Shown: positions 1 to 6,817 of the stretch, piece by piece | Layout: every line of letters starts with the position of its first letter | How positions within the stretch are numbered: position 1 is the stretch's first letter | Assembly: GCA_913030785.1 (NCBI GenBank) | Contig: CAJWER010000091.1 | Coordinates: 1-10,307 of the forward strand | Direction: 5' to 3' | Source of the DNA: an uncultured Chloroflexota bacterium | GTDB lineage: Bacteria > Chloroflexota > Dehalococcoidia > Lucifugimonadales > CAJWER01 | DNA: 10,307 bases | Translations under genes and position numbers: made by a program | The notes under the pieces: generated by a model | Told to the model about the DNA's origin: nothing | Seen by the model: only the letters and a program-made list of their open reading frames with translations | Database searches by the model: none

Positions 1-264
1 CTGCTGCCGAGCTTCGGCGGCAAGGGGCTCTACGGCCCCGCCGTTCACGAAGCCGTGCTAGCTGCTGGTGATAGCGTAACGGGTGTTACCATCCACGTTG
101 TCGACGAGCAGTTCGACCGCGGCCCCATCCTGGCGCAGGTCACAGTGCCGGTCGAGAAAGACGACACCACGGAGTTGCTGGCCGCCAGAGTCCTAGCACA
201 GGAGCACCTGCTATTCGTCGAGACCCTGCAGCGCATCGAGAGAGGCGAGCTAGAGTTGCCCTGA
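1..264 (+). CDS. purN: Phosphoribosylglycinamide formyltransferase PurN, C-terminal part (5' end outside window)
   Basis: The reading frame is open from the first base and stops at TGA 262-264, giving 87 residues. This is the C-terminal part of GAR transformylase, which transfers a formyl group from 10-formyltetrahydrofolate to glycinamide ribonucleotide in cytosolic purine synthesis. The fragment opens with LLPSFGGKGLYG, the segment just after the catalytic Asn/His of the family. TGVTIHVVDEQFDRGPILAQ follows, with Asp39 at the place of the essential Asp144 of the E. coli enzyme. The end, with an AQEH motif in a final helix and an RIERGELELP tail, is normal for the family, so the 3' end is intact. 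The Asn/His catalytic pair must lie upstream of the window. The assignment rests on recognised family motifs. Confidence 0.93.
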   Translation: MLPSFGGKGLYGPAVHEAVLAAGDSVTGVTIHVVDEQFDRGPILAQVTVPVEKDDTTELLAARVLAQEHLLFVETLQRIERGELELP

Positions 265-387
265 GTGGCCCTCACTCTCGCCCAGGTCGACGGCCCAGGG
301 GCGTCGCATCTCGTCCGAGGTCTTCAGCAGGTCGCCGAGCTTCCCTTCGGAGTCCACACGGCCATCCTTTAGAACGATGATGCGATG
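250..387 (-). pseudogene. Remnant of an ABC-transporter ATP-binding domain, last 45 codons
   Basis: On the minus strand a frame running from about 387 to a TAG at 250-252 encodes HRIIVLKDGRVDSEG, then LGDLLKTSDEMRR and PWAVDLGE. This is the typical C-terminal end of ABC exporter ATPases: a D-R-I-x-V-L-x-D-G-R-x-x-x-x-G strand pair, the helix DELLxTSxEMRRLW and a GDL tail. Walker A, signature and Walker B motifs are absent, because the sequence further upstream on this strand belongs to the unrelated gene starting at 436 on the other strand. The similarity ends next to the GC-rich inverted repeat at 391-415. I read it as a truncated relic left by deletion or insertion. It overlaps the last 15 bases of purN. 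The match is by eye. Confidence 0.6.
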
Positions 388-390
388 TAG

Positions 391-415
391 GGGAGGGTCT
401 GTGACCCGCCCTCCC
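391..415. repeat. GC-rich inverted repeat, possible fragment of a dispersed palindromic element
   Basis: The arms gggaggg (391-397) and ccctccc (409-415) are perfect complements around an 11-base loop. An alternative inner hairpin pairs gggtc (395-399) with gaccc (403-407). It sits exactly between the ABC relic and the gene at 436. No T-tract follows on either strand, so it is not a convincing intrinsic terminator. From memory, palindromes of the form TGTAGGGG...GGGTCTGTGACCC... are dispersed in Chloroflexota genomes, and this could be a degenerate copy. That attribution is inference. Confidence 0.4.
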
Positions 416-435
416 TGTCTTGTGAGGGACAGCCA

Positions 436-2049
436 ATGAACCCCATAAACATAGGCACCATACGCCAGCTCTTCCTGGACGAGCACGTCGTCGACCGGAT
501 GGAGGCCGTCCACCGTCAGTTCCACCGACCCGTCCGGCACCCGGCGAACCCCATCATCGAGTCCGACCAGAGGTGGGAGCACGGCGGCGGGGTCTACCTC
601 TACGGGGGTACGGTCATGTACGATCGAGAGGCGCGCCACTTCAAGATGTGGTATCGCGCATCTTCACCCCTGCTGAGGACCGAAGGCAGTGGATTCGACG
701 TGGCGGAGGGTGGGTACAAGGCGTGTTATGCCGTCTCCGACGATGGCGTCCACTGGCACAAACCCGACTTGAGCCTGAGAGAATTTGCCGGCTCGACCGC
801 CAACAACCTGCTTCCCCCATCGAAAGACGGCAAGGGGTTTATCCGCCGTCCGAACCTGATCAAGGACTACGAGGAGTCCGACCCCGGCAGCCGCTATAAG
901 ATGGTCTATATGGACAACATCGATGGCCAATGGGGCCTGTCGAAGGGTTTTTCGTACGACGGCATCTCGTGGGAAATGAATGTCGGGCAGCCCCATCGTT
1001 TCGAGAAGCCCATCGCCCCCAATGGGGTGTTGTTTGGATGGGACGCCGGCAACGAGGAGTTCGTCCACTACCACCGCAAGACCGGCCGAGTCCGTGCCGA
1101 TGTCGACGGCAGGTTCGTGAGAACCAAGTCTGCGGTCATGCGAACCTCCAGCCCCGACTTCGAGACCTGGGGTGGGACACATGAGGTGCTCACACGTGGC
1201 GAGGATGACCCGCCAGGCTGGAGTCCCAGCCACGGCATCGACCTGGCTGGCGTGCAGCTCACAGAGGGCCTATACATAGGCTTCGTCGACACCGTAACCC
1301 GCCACTTCGTCGAGGACGCGCCCGCCGATGCCTGGGAGGGCGTTCATAGCCAGGAGTTCGCCGAGTACCGCACCGAGCTGATGGTAAGCTGCGACGGGCA
1401 GAAGTGGGACAGAGTCGCGCCGATGTGGGAGTTCATGCGTCGCGGGTTATGGGGCACATGGGACCGAGACCACGTCGGTGTCGCGAAGCCCATCGTGCAC
1501 GACGACCAGATTCTGCTCTACTACCTTGGCAGCAACATTCCGCTGGCGGCCAACCTGCCCGACCATCCACAGTTCCCCATGTTGAACACGATCGTGGACG
1601 GCCAGCGTATGGGCCACGCGATCGGGCTGGCGACGATGCGGCTGGATGGATTTGTCTCGATGGACGGCTACGATACTCCCGGGACTTTGACCACCAGACT
1701 CCTCTCATCAAACGGCGACCGCCTCGTCGTAAACGCTCGTGCGCCGGAGGCCGCCTTCGACGCGCAAGCCCTGAGGCCCCACGGGAGCCTGCGGGCAGAG
1801 GTGCTTGACGTTCGGGGCCACCCAATAGAGGGCTACTCGGTAGACGACTGCGACCCGTTTACGGGTGACGATCTGCGCCACACTGTCACGTGGAAAGGAC
1901 TCACCGAGCTTCCACGCCTCGACGGCAACGCCTTCAGGCTCCGATTCCACCTGAGGAATGCGGCACTCTACTCGTTCCAGGTCCCGGATCGTGATCCACG
2001 ACCTGAAGACGTGGAATTGGCGGAGCCCGGTAGTCGAGGCGCGCCGTAG
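436..2049 (+). CDS. Glycoside-hydrolase-like beta-propeller protein with C-terminal beta-sandwich, function unknown
   Basis: The 537-residue protein starts at ATG 436, behind a gaggga ribosome-binding site at 424-429. It opens with RQLFLDEHVVD and then GGVYLYGGTVMYD and HFKMWYRA. Sialidase-like Asp-box motifs S-x-D-G-x-x-W recur at about residues 101-107 (SDDGVHW), 173-179 (SYDGISW) and 318-324 (SCDGQKW). This is the pattern of a five-bladed propeller related to the GH32/GH43/GH68 superfamily. Residues from about 420 form a second domain (SLRAEVLDVRG, DCDPFTGDD, FRLRFHLRNAALYSF), as in large planctomycete and marine Chloroflexota families usually labelled hypothetical. No signal peptide or membrane segment is visible, so the protein is probably cytoplasmic. 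A role in sugar or glycoside metabolism is plausible but unproven. I cannot name catalytic residues. Its stop abuts the stop of the convergent methyltransferase. Confidence 0.8.
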   Translation: MNPINIGTIRQLFLDEHVVDRMEAVHRQFHRPVRHPANPIIESDQRWEHGGGVYLYGGTVMYDREARHFKMWYRASSPLLRTEGSGFDVAEGGYKACYAVSDDGVHWHKPDLSLREFAGSTANNLLPPSKDGKGFIRRPNLIKDYEESDPGSRYKMVYMDNIDGQWGLSKGFSYDGISWEMNVGQPHRFEKPIAPNGVLFGWDAGNEEFVHYHRKTGRVRADVDGRFVRTKSAVMRTSSPDFETWGGTHEVLTRGEDDPPGWSPSHGIDLAGVQLTEGLYIGFVDTVTRHFVEDAPADAWEGVHSQEFAEYRTELMVSCDGQKWDRVAPMWEFMRRGLWGTWDRDHVGVAKPIVHDDQILLYYLGSNIPLAANLPDHPQFPMLNTIVDGQRMGHAIGLATMRLDGFVSMDGYDTPGTLTTRLLSSNGDRLVVNARAPEAAFDAQALRPHGSLRAEVLDVRGHPIEGYSVDDCDPFTGDDLRHTVTWKGLTELPRLDGNAFRLRFHLRNAALYSFQVPDRDPRPEDVELAEPGSRGAP

Positions 2050-3129
2050 TTAGGCGTACATCTCGCGTAGGCGGCAGGCCGCCTCTGCCTCGTTTTTCAG
2101 TTTTGTGTATGCCTCATCCAGCGGGGCGTATGCCTCTTTCCCAGGTGAAAATCCGCAGTCCGGGTTCAGGCTGATCCGCTCAGGCTCCACGTACTTCATG
2201 GCCTCCTCGACACGGGCCACTATCTGCTCCGGCGTGTCGATTCCCTCGAACCGGCACTCAACAGACCCCAACCCGATGAGCGAGTCCTCCGGCATCTCCT
2301 TGAGGATTGCGACATCCCCGGCGGCTGGTATTGAGAACTCCATGACGTACTGGTCGACCTTGACTTTCTTCAGGGTATCAACGATGGGCTCGTAGCCGCC
2401 CTCGGCCCCCCATCCACCGCGGCCCCAGTTGCGCCTGCACAGGTGCATGGCCAGTCTTATCCCGTCCACCCCGTAGATCACCTCGTTGATCTTTGCTGCG
2501 GCAAGGTCCATCTCATACTGCGGATCGTCGAACTCGGCCCGGTTCTTCGGGTCCACCAGGACACACAGGTGGGGCTCGTCAATCTGCACAACAGAGACGC
2601 CCGTGTCCCGCAGTGCCACCAGCTCGTTGTGGAGGATCGGTACAAGCGCGTCGATGAATGCATCACGTGTCGGATACGCCTTGGACGACCACTCCTTCTC
2701 CCACAGGCGCACCCCCAGCAGATAGGGCGATGGCAGGCAGACCTTGGTCATGCGGTCCGTCGCCCCCACCAGAAAGCGCGCCTCGTCGGCCACCAGCCCA
2801 GGCCTGACGACCTCCATTGGCTCGGTGATGGTGATACCCCATCGATGCGGGCTCTCGCGGTGGTCCGGCGAGAATCCGCTAGCCACATCGGCGATGATGT
2901 GGGTGTAGGCATGCCGACGCCACTCCCCGTCAGAGACCTGGTCCAGGCCGGCCGTCTCTTGCAGGGCGATCGCGTAGCTGACCGCGGCGTTCACCTGTGA
3001 CGACCTTGAGGCATCCGCCGACTTCTCGCCAGGGTCGTCCGGCAGCATGTCTATCACCGCCTGTGGGCGCGGCAGACTCCCGACGACCCCCGATGCGAAC
3101 GGGATGTCCTTCTGGTCAGTGGCGCTCAT
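2050..3129 (-). CDS. MetE-like cobalamin-independent methionine synthase C-terminal domain protein
   Basis: The 359-residue protein starts at ATG 3127-3129 behind an AAGGAGTT site at 3136-3142. It corresponds to the catalytic C-terminal barrel of MetE (UROD/MetE superfamily) and lacks the N-terminal half of full MetE (about 750 residues). The complete zinc set is visible: H229 and C231 in HLC, E264 in VMEFS and C325 in NPDCGF, matching His641, Cys643, Glu665 and Cys726 of E. coli MetE. QIDEP at 182-186 carries the Asp that binds the amino-acid substrate. VVGSLPRP near the N-terminus and SDGEWRR at 66-72 are usual for this single-domain group. It should transfer a methyl group to a thiol, probably homocysteine. 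The methyl donor of such short forms is uncertain; methylated corrinoid proteins have been proposed for archaeal core-MetE enzymes. It lies 74 nt downstream of the pfkB-like gene on the same strand. Confidence 0.88.
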   Translation of the reverse strand: MSATDQKDIPFASGVVGSLPRPQAVIDMLPDDPGEKSADASRSSQVNAAVSYAIALQETAGLDQVSDGEWRRHAYTHIIADVASGFSPDHRESPHRWGITITEPMEVVRPGLVADEARFLVGATDRMTKVCLPSPYLLGVRLWEKEWSSKAYPTRDAFIDALVPILHNELVALRDTGVSVVQIDEPHLCVLVDPKNRAEFDDPQYEMDLAAAKINEVIYGVDGIRLAMHLCRRNWGRGGWGAEGGYEPIVDTLKKVKVDQYVMEFSIPAAGDVAILKEMPEDSLIGLGSVECRFEGIDTPEQIVARVEEAMKYVEPERISLNPDCGFSPGKEAYAPLDEAYTKLKNEAEAACRLREMYA

Positions 3130-3165
3130 AGCACAACTCCTTGTCCAGCAAATGATAAGGGTTAT

Positions 3166-3200
3166 TTCTCCCTCACGGGGAGAAGGCCAGGATGAGGGGG
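3166..3200. repeat. Hairpin and likely fragment of a dispersed intergenic repeat
   Basis: The arms ttctccc (3166-3172) and gggagaa (3178-3184) pair perfectly around the loop tcacg, followed by ggccaggatgaggggg to 3200. The composition resembles a short repeat scattered between genes of many bacteria (TTCTCCC...GGGAGAAGG...GGATGAGGG). Recognition is from memory. It fills most of the gap between the stop of the pfkB-like gene (3204) and the ribosome-binding site of the methyltransferase. No T-run follows on the minus strand, so any terminator activity would be weak, and the two genes may be cotranscribed. Confidence 0.5.
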
Positions 3201-3203
3201 ATG

Positions 3204-4022
3204 TTACCCCGTGGTAAGCCGCTCGTCCACCTGTGCTCGCGTCGGCAGATCCGATGTTCCCTGAGCTTCCACCGCGAAGCTGGCGACACAGCTAGCGAAG
3301 GTGGCGGCCCTCACAGGATCTCCTGTCTCGAGGAGCATCAGAGCAAACGCTGCGGCAAACACGTCACCCGCTCCAGTCGGATCCACTTCTTGCGCTGCGA
3401 ACGCGGGGATCGTGTGCCAGCGGCCCTTCGCGTGCAATCTCGCACCCTTCGATCCCTGCGTCACAACCAGGACCGGCACGATCTCTGACCATTGTGATAT
3501 CTGCTCGTCGTCGACGATGTCGTCTATGGATACGACGACGGCGTCGATATAGGGCAGCACGTCAAGGCCAGACCAGCCACGCGGTATCACTAGGCCCGTC
3601 GAGTCCCAGTGGCGCAACCAGCCCTGCACGGAGGCAACCACGAGCGAGTTCGGGAAAAAACGGGCGAGGGCGGCGTCAACCTCTCCCACCAGAGGGCCCA
3701 GAAGCACCGACCGGGCCCCTTGCCACTCCCGTGGCACATCAGAGGGCGACAGGGGCTTTGCAACGCCCTCAATATGCTGGGTGCGTCCACCGGGGCCGTA
3801 GTCGTTGCGAAACGCCGTGCTCTTAGCCGCCGTGACAACGTGGGTGTCCACATCCGGGAGGGAGCTTAGCAGGTCTGGGCCGGCGCTTGTCACGATGGCA
3901 GGTACGCTGCCAAGTGCACGAGCGGCTAGGGCACCATAGGTCACGGTGCCACCCGTGGTGAACCCGGCTTCAAGCCGGTCGCGAGTCACATGGCCTATGG
4001 CTAGGAGGTCTATGGGGGCCAA
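3204..4022 (-). CDS. PfkB-family carbohydrate/nucleoside kinase
   Basis: The 272-residue protein belongs to the ribokinase/PfkB family, which phosphorylates sugars, nucleosides or related alcohols with ATP. The second PfkB signature is clear at 214-226 (DPTGAGDVFAAAF), with D220 as the catalytic base and the GAG anion hole before it. The N-terminal glycine pair appears in GGTVTYGALAARALG (24-38). VTQGSKGARL (188-197) is the strand-turn before the ATP site. At 272 residues it is slightly short for the family (about 300); the lid region is reduced. Translation must begin at TTG 4020-4022, because an in-frame TGA lies four codons upstream and residues 1-15 (starting PIDLLAIGHVTRDR) are the expected first strand. 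The gene follows jag by 30 nt as the apparent last member of the rpmH operon. The substrate cannot be read from the sequence; inositol, ribose or fructose derivatives are all possible. Confidence 0.85.
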   Translation of the reverse strand: MAPIDLLAIGHVTRDRLEAGFTTGGTVTYGALAARALGSVPAIVTSAGPDLLSSLPDVDTHVVTAAKSTAFRNDYGPGGRTQHIEGVAKPLSPSDVPREWQGARSVLLGPLVGEVDAALARFFPNSLVVASVQGWLRHWDSTGLVIPRGWSGLDVLPYIDAVVVSIDDIVDDEQISQWSEIVPVLVVTQGSKGARLHAKGRWHTIPAFAAQEVDPTGAGDVFAAAFALMLLETGDPVRAATFASCVASFAVEAQGTSDLPTRAQVDERLTTG

Positions 4023-4052
4023 CGGAGGCTCTCAGTCATGAACGGACCGCCG

Positions 4053-4691
4053 CTAATCGATAGGTTCGATTACTACGCGCCGTCCGTCACCGACGCCATC
4101 GCTAATGGTATTGACGTCGGGGTCGTCCGCCAGCTCCATGTGTACTATGCGGCGTTCGTTCGGGGGCATCGGTTCCAGTGTAATTTCGCGTCCGCTGGAC
4201 GCGACACGGCGCGCGTTTCGCTGAGCGAGGTTGCGGAGAGTCTCGTAGCGACGCTCCTGATACCCCGACACGTCTACAAACAGGTTAACCCTGTCCCCAA
4301 GCCTTCGACTCGCGATGAAACTGACCAGGAACTGGAGGGCTCGCAGGGTCTCGCCCCTGCGCCCGATGAGCAGGCCGGAGTCGTCGCCATCGACATCGAA
4401 GACAGGTCCACCGACATCGTCCCGCTCCGCGTGGACGAGTGTAATTGCGGCGGACACATCCATCAGCGAGATAAGACTCTGCAAAATGTCGGTGGTGGCT
4501 ACAACCGCGTCGGGCGGCTTATCGAGGACCGTAACTCGGACCTTCGCGGGCTCTCCGCCGATTCCGAGAATTCCGGTCTTGCCCTTGCTAACGACGTCTA
4601 TTTCGACGTCCGGACGCTCGACGTCGAGCTCCTTTAGAGCGATCTCGATTGCCTCTTCGGGGGTTTTCGCTGTGGTCTCGATCATCCTCAT
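4053..4691 (-). CDS. jag: Jag/KhpB-type RNA-binding protein (Jag-N, KH, R3H domains)
   Basis: This is a 212-residue version of Jag (SpoIIIJ-associated protein, KhpB), an RNA-binding partner encoded beside YidC. Domains in order: Jag-N at about 3-56 (MIETTAKTPEEAIEIALKEL, then KGKTGILGIGG); a KH domain with the loop GRRG at 110-113 (LLIGRRGETLRALQFL); and R3H at about 156-210, with R180 and H184 forming the name-giving R-x-x-x-H in NERRIVHMEL. I chose ATG 4689-4691 because a perfect AGGAGG (4701-4706) lies 9 nt upstream. The next ATG, at 4685, is possible. A longer in-frame extension reaches 4751 but has no comparable site and is not family-like. The first 104 nt overlap the end of yidC in another frame, so translation is probably coupled. 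Jag proteins affect cell envelope and division gene expression in Gram-positive bacteria. Confidence 0.93.
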   Translation of the reverse strand: MRMIETTAKTPEEAIEIALKELDVERPDVEIDVVSKGKTGILGIGGEPAKVRVTVLDKPPDAVVATTDILQSLISLMDVSAAITLVHAERDDVGGPVFDVDGDDSGLLIGRRGETLRALQFLVSFIASRRLGDRVNLFVDVSGYQERRYETLRNLAQRNARRVASSGREITLEPMPPNERRIVHMELADDPDVNTISDGVGDGRRVVIEPID

Positions 4692-5529
4692 TTGGCTCTT
4701 CCTCCTGGGATGGACTGGACAACGCAGGCACCGGTGCGCCGTCGGCCGCATCGGGCTCTGCCGGGGTCCGTCCGAAGTCGAGAAGGTTGGTGATCGGCTC
4801 CCAGCCTGTTATGAACCCCTGGATCACTATACCCACGACGTTGGATACAATCCAGTAGAGGGCCAGGCCACTCTCGAAATTCAATGTGAAGAAGCCGAAC
4901 ATCAGGGGCATCATCCACAGCATCATCCTGTTGGTGGATGCTTGCTGCTGGTTGATGGACGGCATGGTCGTCATCTTTTGCATCAACCACATCGACGCTC
5001 CCACCAGAACGGGGAGCAGGATGTTGAACGGCGCAGGATTTTTGCTTGAGTACTCGGCCAGGTTCATTGACAGGAACTGGCCATTCAGCGGCACAACCTG
5101 ATGAACCTGGGGCAACCAGGAATAGAGATGGGTCGACAGGTCTGCCAGACGCTCCGGGGTAGATGGGAGAGTGCCACGCAGCGCCCAAAATAGGCCGAAG
5201 AAGATCGGCATCTGCAACACGAGGGGGCCGATACACCCTATCGGGTTGACGCCGTGCTCCTTGTAGAGCTTCATGGTCTCTTGCGATAGTCGCGGCCGAT
5301 CGCCTTTGTACTTCTCCTGGATCTCCTTCATCTTCGGCTGCAACGCCGACATCGCCTTCATAGATCGGCTCTGCTTCACCGACAGCGGGAACATCGCCCC
5401 GCGAACCAGAACGGTGAATACGATGATGGCCAGACCGAAATTGGAAAAGAACACCCAGTACAACAGCACCAGGCTGTTGATCATCGGCCTGATGATCACA
5501 CCGTTCCATATTTCGCCGATCAGCTCCAA
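4588..5529 (-). CDS. yidC: Membrane protein insertase YidC (Oxa1 family, short form)
   Basis: The 313-residue insertase integrates proteins into the cytoplasmic membrane, alone or with SecYEG. It lacks the large periplasmic domain of proteobacterial YidC, so it is the Gram-positive/Chloroflexota form. Visible features: a first membrane segment (about 20-42) ending in the conserved groove arginine R43 (VLVRGAMFPL); the cytosolic coiled hairpin 52-92 (KQSRSMKAMSALQPKMKEIQ, EKYKGD); segment 99-118; the region 169-190 with MQKMTT; and 203-242 with GLALYWIVSN. TTG 5527-5529 is the best start, preceded by AAGGAAG; no ATG fits. The C-terminus is unusual: an acidic stretch (QEEEPNEDD) is followed by residues 291-313, of which 13 of 23 are Arg or Lys. 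Basic YidC tails bind the ribosome in some bacteria. This tail is encoded inside the jag coding sequence. Confidence 0.93.
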   Translation of the reverse strand: MELIGEIWNGVIIRPMINSLVLLYWVFFSNFGLAIIVFTVLVRGAMFPLSVKQSRSMKAMSALQPKMKEIQEKYKGDRPRLSQETMKLYKEHGVNPIGCIGPLVLQMPIFFGLFWALRGTLPSTPERLADLSTHLYSWLPQVHQVVPLNGQFLSMNLAEYSSKNPAPFNILLPVLVGASMWLMQKMTTMPSINQQQASTNRMMLWMMPLMFGFFTLNFESGLALYWIVSNVVGIVIQGFITGWEPITNLLDFGRTPAEPDAADGAPVPALSSPSQEEEPNEDDRDHSENPRRGNRDRSKGARRRASGRRNRRR

Positions 5530-5593
5530 ATGTGTCTTCCTTCTTGTCCCAGCACCGCGTCGGCCACTGAACGGGTCAGGCGGTCGGTCCCAG

Positions 5594-6805
5594 CTAGCAT
5601 ACCTTTGTCGAGTCCAATGGAACCGGGATATCGGAGTCGGTAAAGTGGACCCAGGTCTCGTCCGGATTGCCGTTGCTCTTGATGTTCAGGGCGCGTATGG
5701 AGTGGTCGTCCCCGGCGACGTAGATTGTGTTTCCGCTCATCGTCAACGACGCTCGGAGATCTTCCCCGATGTTGCACGGTCGCTCGTCCTGGCCGCCGGC
5801 CAGTCTCACCAGCCTGACGCGTCCGTCCATGGAGGTCGATGCCAGTCTGTCGCCCACCACCGCGGGTGATCCGATGACCGGGCCATCGGATTCCATAGTC
5901 CACATGAGGTTCCCAGACTGGGAGTCAAGCGCGTAGACATTGCCGTCAAGGGAGGGAGCGTAGATAGCGCCCTCATGATAAATGGCCCCGCCCCAGTACC
6001 ACTTGTTGGCGCCGTCGAACCTCCAGACAGCTTGCCCGGTCGCCGCGTCGAGGGCGTAGAACACACTGTTGAAGGACCCCACGTACACTTTGCCGTCGGC
6101 GACCACAGGCTTCGCAGTGACTGCACCTTCGGCTGGGAATCGCCAGACTTCGTTGCCGCTGGTCACGGTCACCGCGTAGATGTTGTGGTCCAACGAACCG
6201 AAGTAGGCAATACCGTCTGCCACAGTTGCAGTCGTCCAAATGCCGTTGTCAGCGCTGAAGGTCCACTCCAGCGACCCCGACTCGACATCATATGCGTACA
6301 TCTTGCCGTCCGACGATCCGATCAGCACCATACCGTCGGCGACGGCTGGGCCTCCGACGATCTCATTCGTATCGGATTGCCCCACCGTGGTGTCCCATAT
6401 CTCTTCGCCGTCCAGCGTCAGAGCATACAGCATGCCGTCATAGCCAGCGAAGTAGACAGCGTCTTCCGAGATTGCTGGGGCGCCATATATCGCCCGTCCA
6501 TCCTCATCCTCACCCCGTAGACGAAGCCGGAAGCTCCAGAGCATCTCACCGGTCGCGGTATCCAAAGCGCGGAAGTCCCCGTCCTGGGTGCCTATAAATA
6601 GCGTGCCGTTCTCGACCACGCCCGAGGGCCAGCCCTGTGCTTCCCCGACTCGGGCGCAGCCAACAAGAACCAACAGCGACAGCACCAGCAGTGCCATTGC
6701 CGGGAAAATCCTGGTTCGATTTGAAGAGTCTATCGTTCGCCTCTCAGTGGCCTCATAGAGGGAATCGTGGCCGTCCGCAGCTTGGGGAAGAGATGGTGAG
6801 TCCAT
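5594..6805 (-). CDS. PQQ-type beta-propeller lipoprotein (BamB-like)
   Basis: The 403-residue protein has a hydrophobic segment at 36-49 ending in the lipobox LVGC, so C50 should be lipidated and the mature protein anchored on the outside of the membrane. The mature part consists of eight repeats of about 40 residues with the PQQ/pyrrolo-quinoline propeller consensus (VxDGxVYxGSxDGxxYALDxxTGxxxW), for example at 60-92, 155-183, 195-223, 235-263 and 276-304. Eight blades match BamB and PQQ-like sensor or scaffold proteins. No enzyme motif or quinone-ligand set is evident. The ATG at 6803-6805 gives a long 35-residue n-region; no strong ribosome-binding site is visible, and a start nearer M37 would remove the positive charges, so the exact start is uncertain. 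It lies 12 nt after yidD and 64 nt before yidC, so a role in envelope protein biogenesis is a contextual guess. Confidence 0.88.
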   Translation of the reverse strand: MDSPSLPQAADGHDSLYEATERRTIDSSNRTRIFPAMALLVLSLLVLVGCARVGEAQGWPSGVVENGTLFIGTQDGDFRALDTATGEMLWSFRLRLRGEDEDGRAIYGAPAISEDAVYFAGYDGMLYALTLDGEEIWDTTVGQSDTNEIVGGPAVADGMVLIGSSDGKMYAYDVESGSLEWTFSADNGIWTTATVADGIAYFGSLDHNIYAVTVTSGNEVWRFPAEGAVTAKPVVADGKVYVGSFNSVFYALDAATGQAVWRFDGANKWYWGGAIYHEGAIYAPSLDGNVYALDSQSGNLMWTMESDGPVIGSPAVVGDRLASTSMDGRVRLVRLAGGQDERPCNIGEDLRASLTMSGNTIYVAGDDHSIRALNIKSNGNPDETWVHFTDSDIPVPLDSTKVC

Positions 6806-6817
6806 GAACAGTGGTGG

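Noticed and set aside
388..639. Minus-strand frame continuing upstream from the ABC relic
   Set aside because: Beyond about 387 it is the antisense shadow of the propeller gene and shows no ABC-like residues.
664..1233. 189-residue minus-strand open frame
   Set aside because: It lies wholly inside the propeller gene and has low-complexity, non-family sequence; the plus-strand protein has clear motifs.
4315..5049. 244-residue plus-strand open frame
   Set aside because: It is antisense to jag and yidC, both of which carry unmistakable family signatures.
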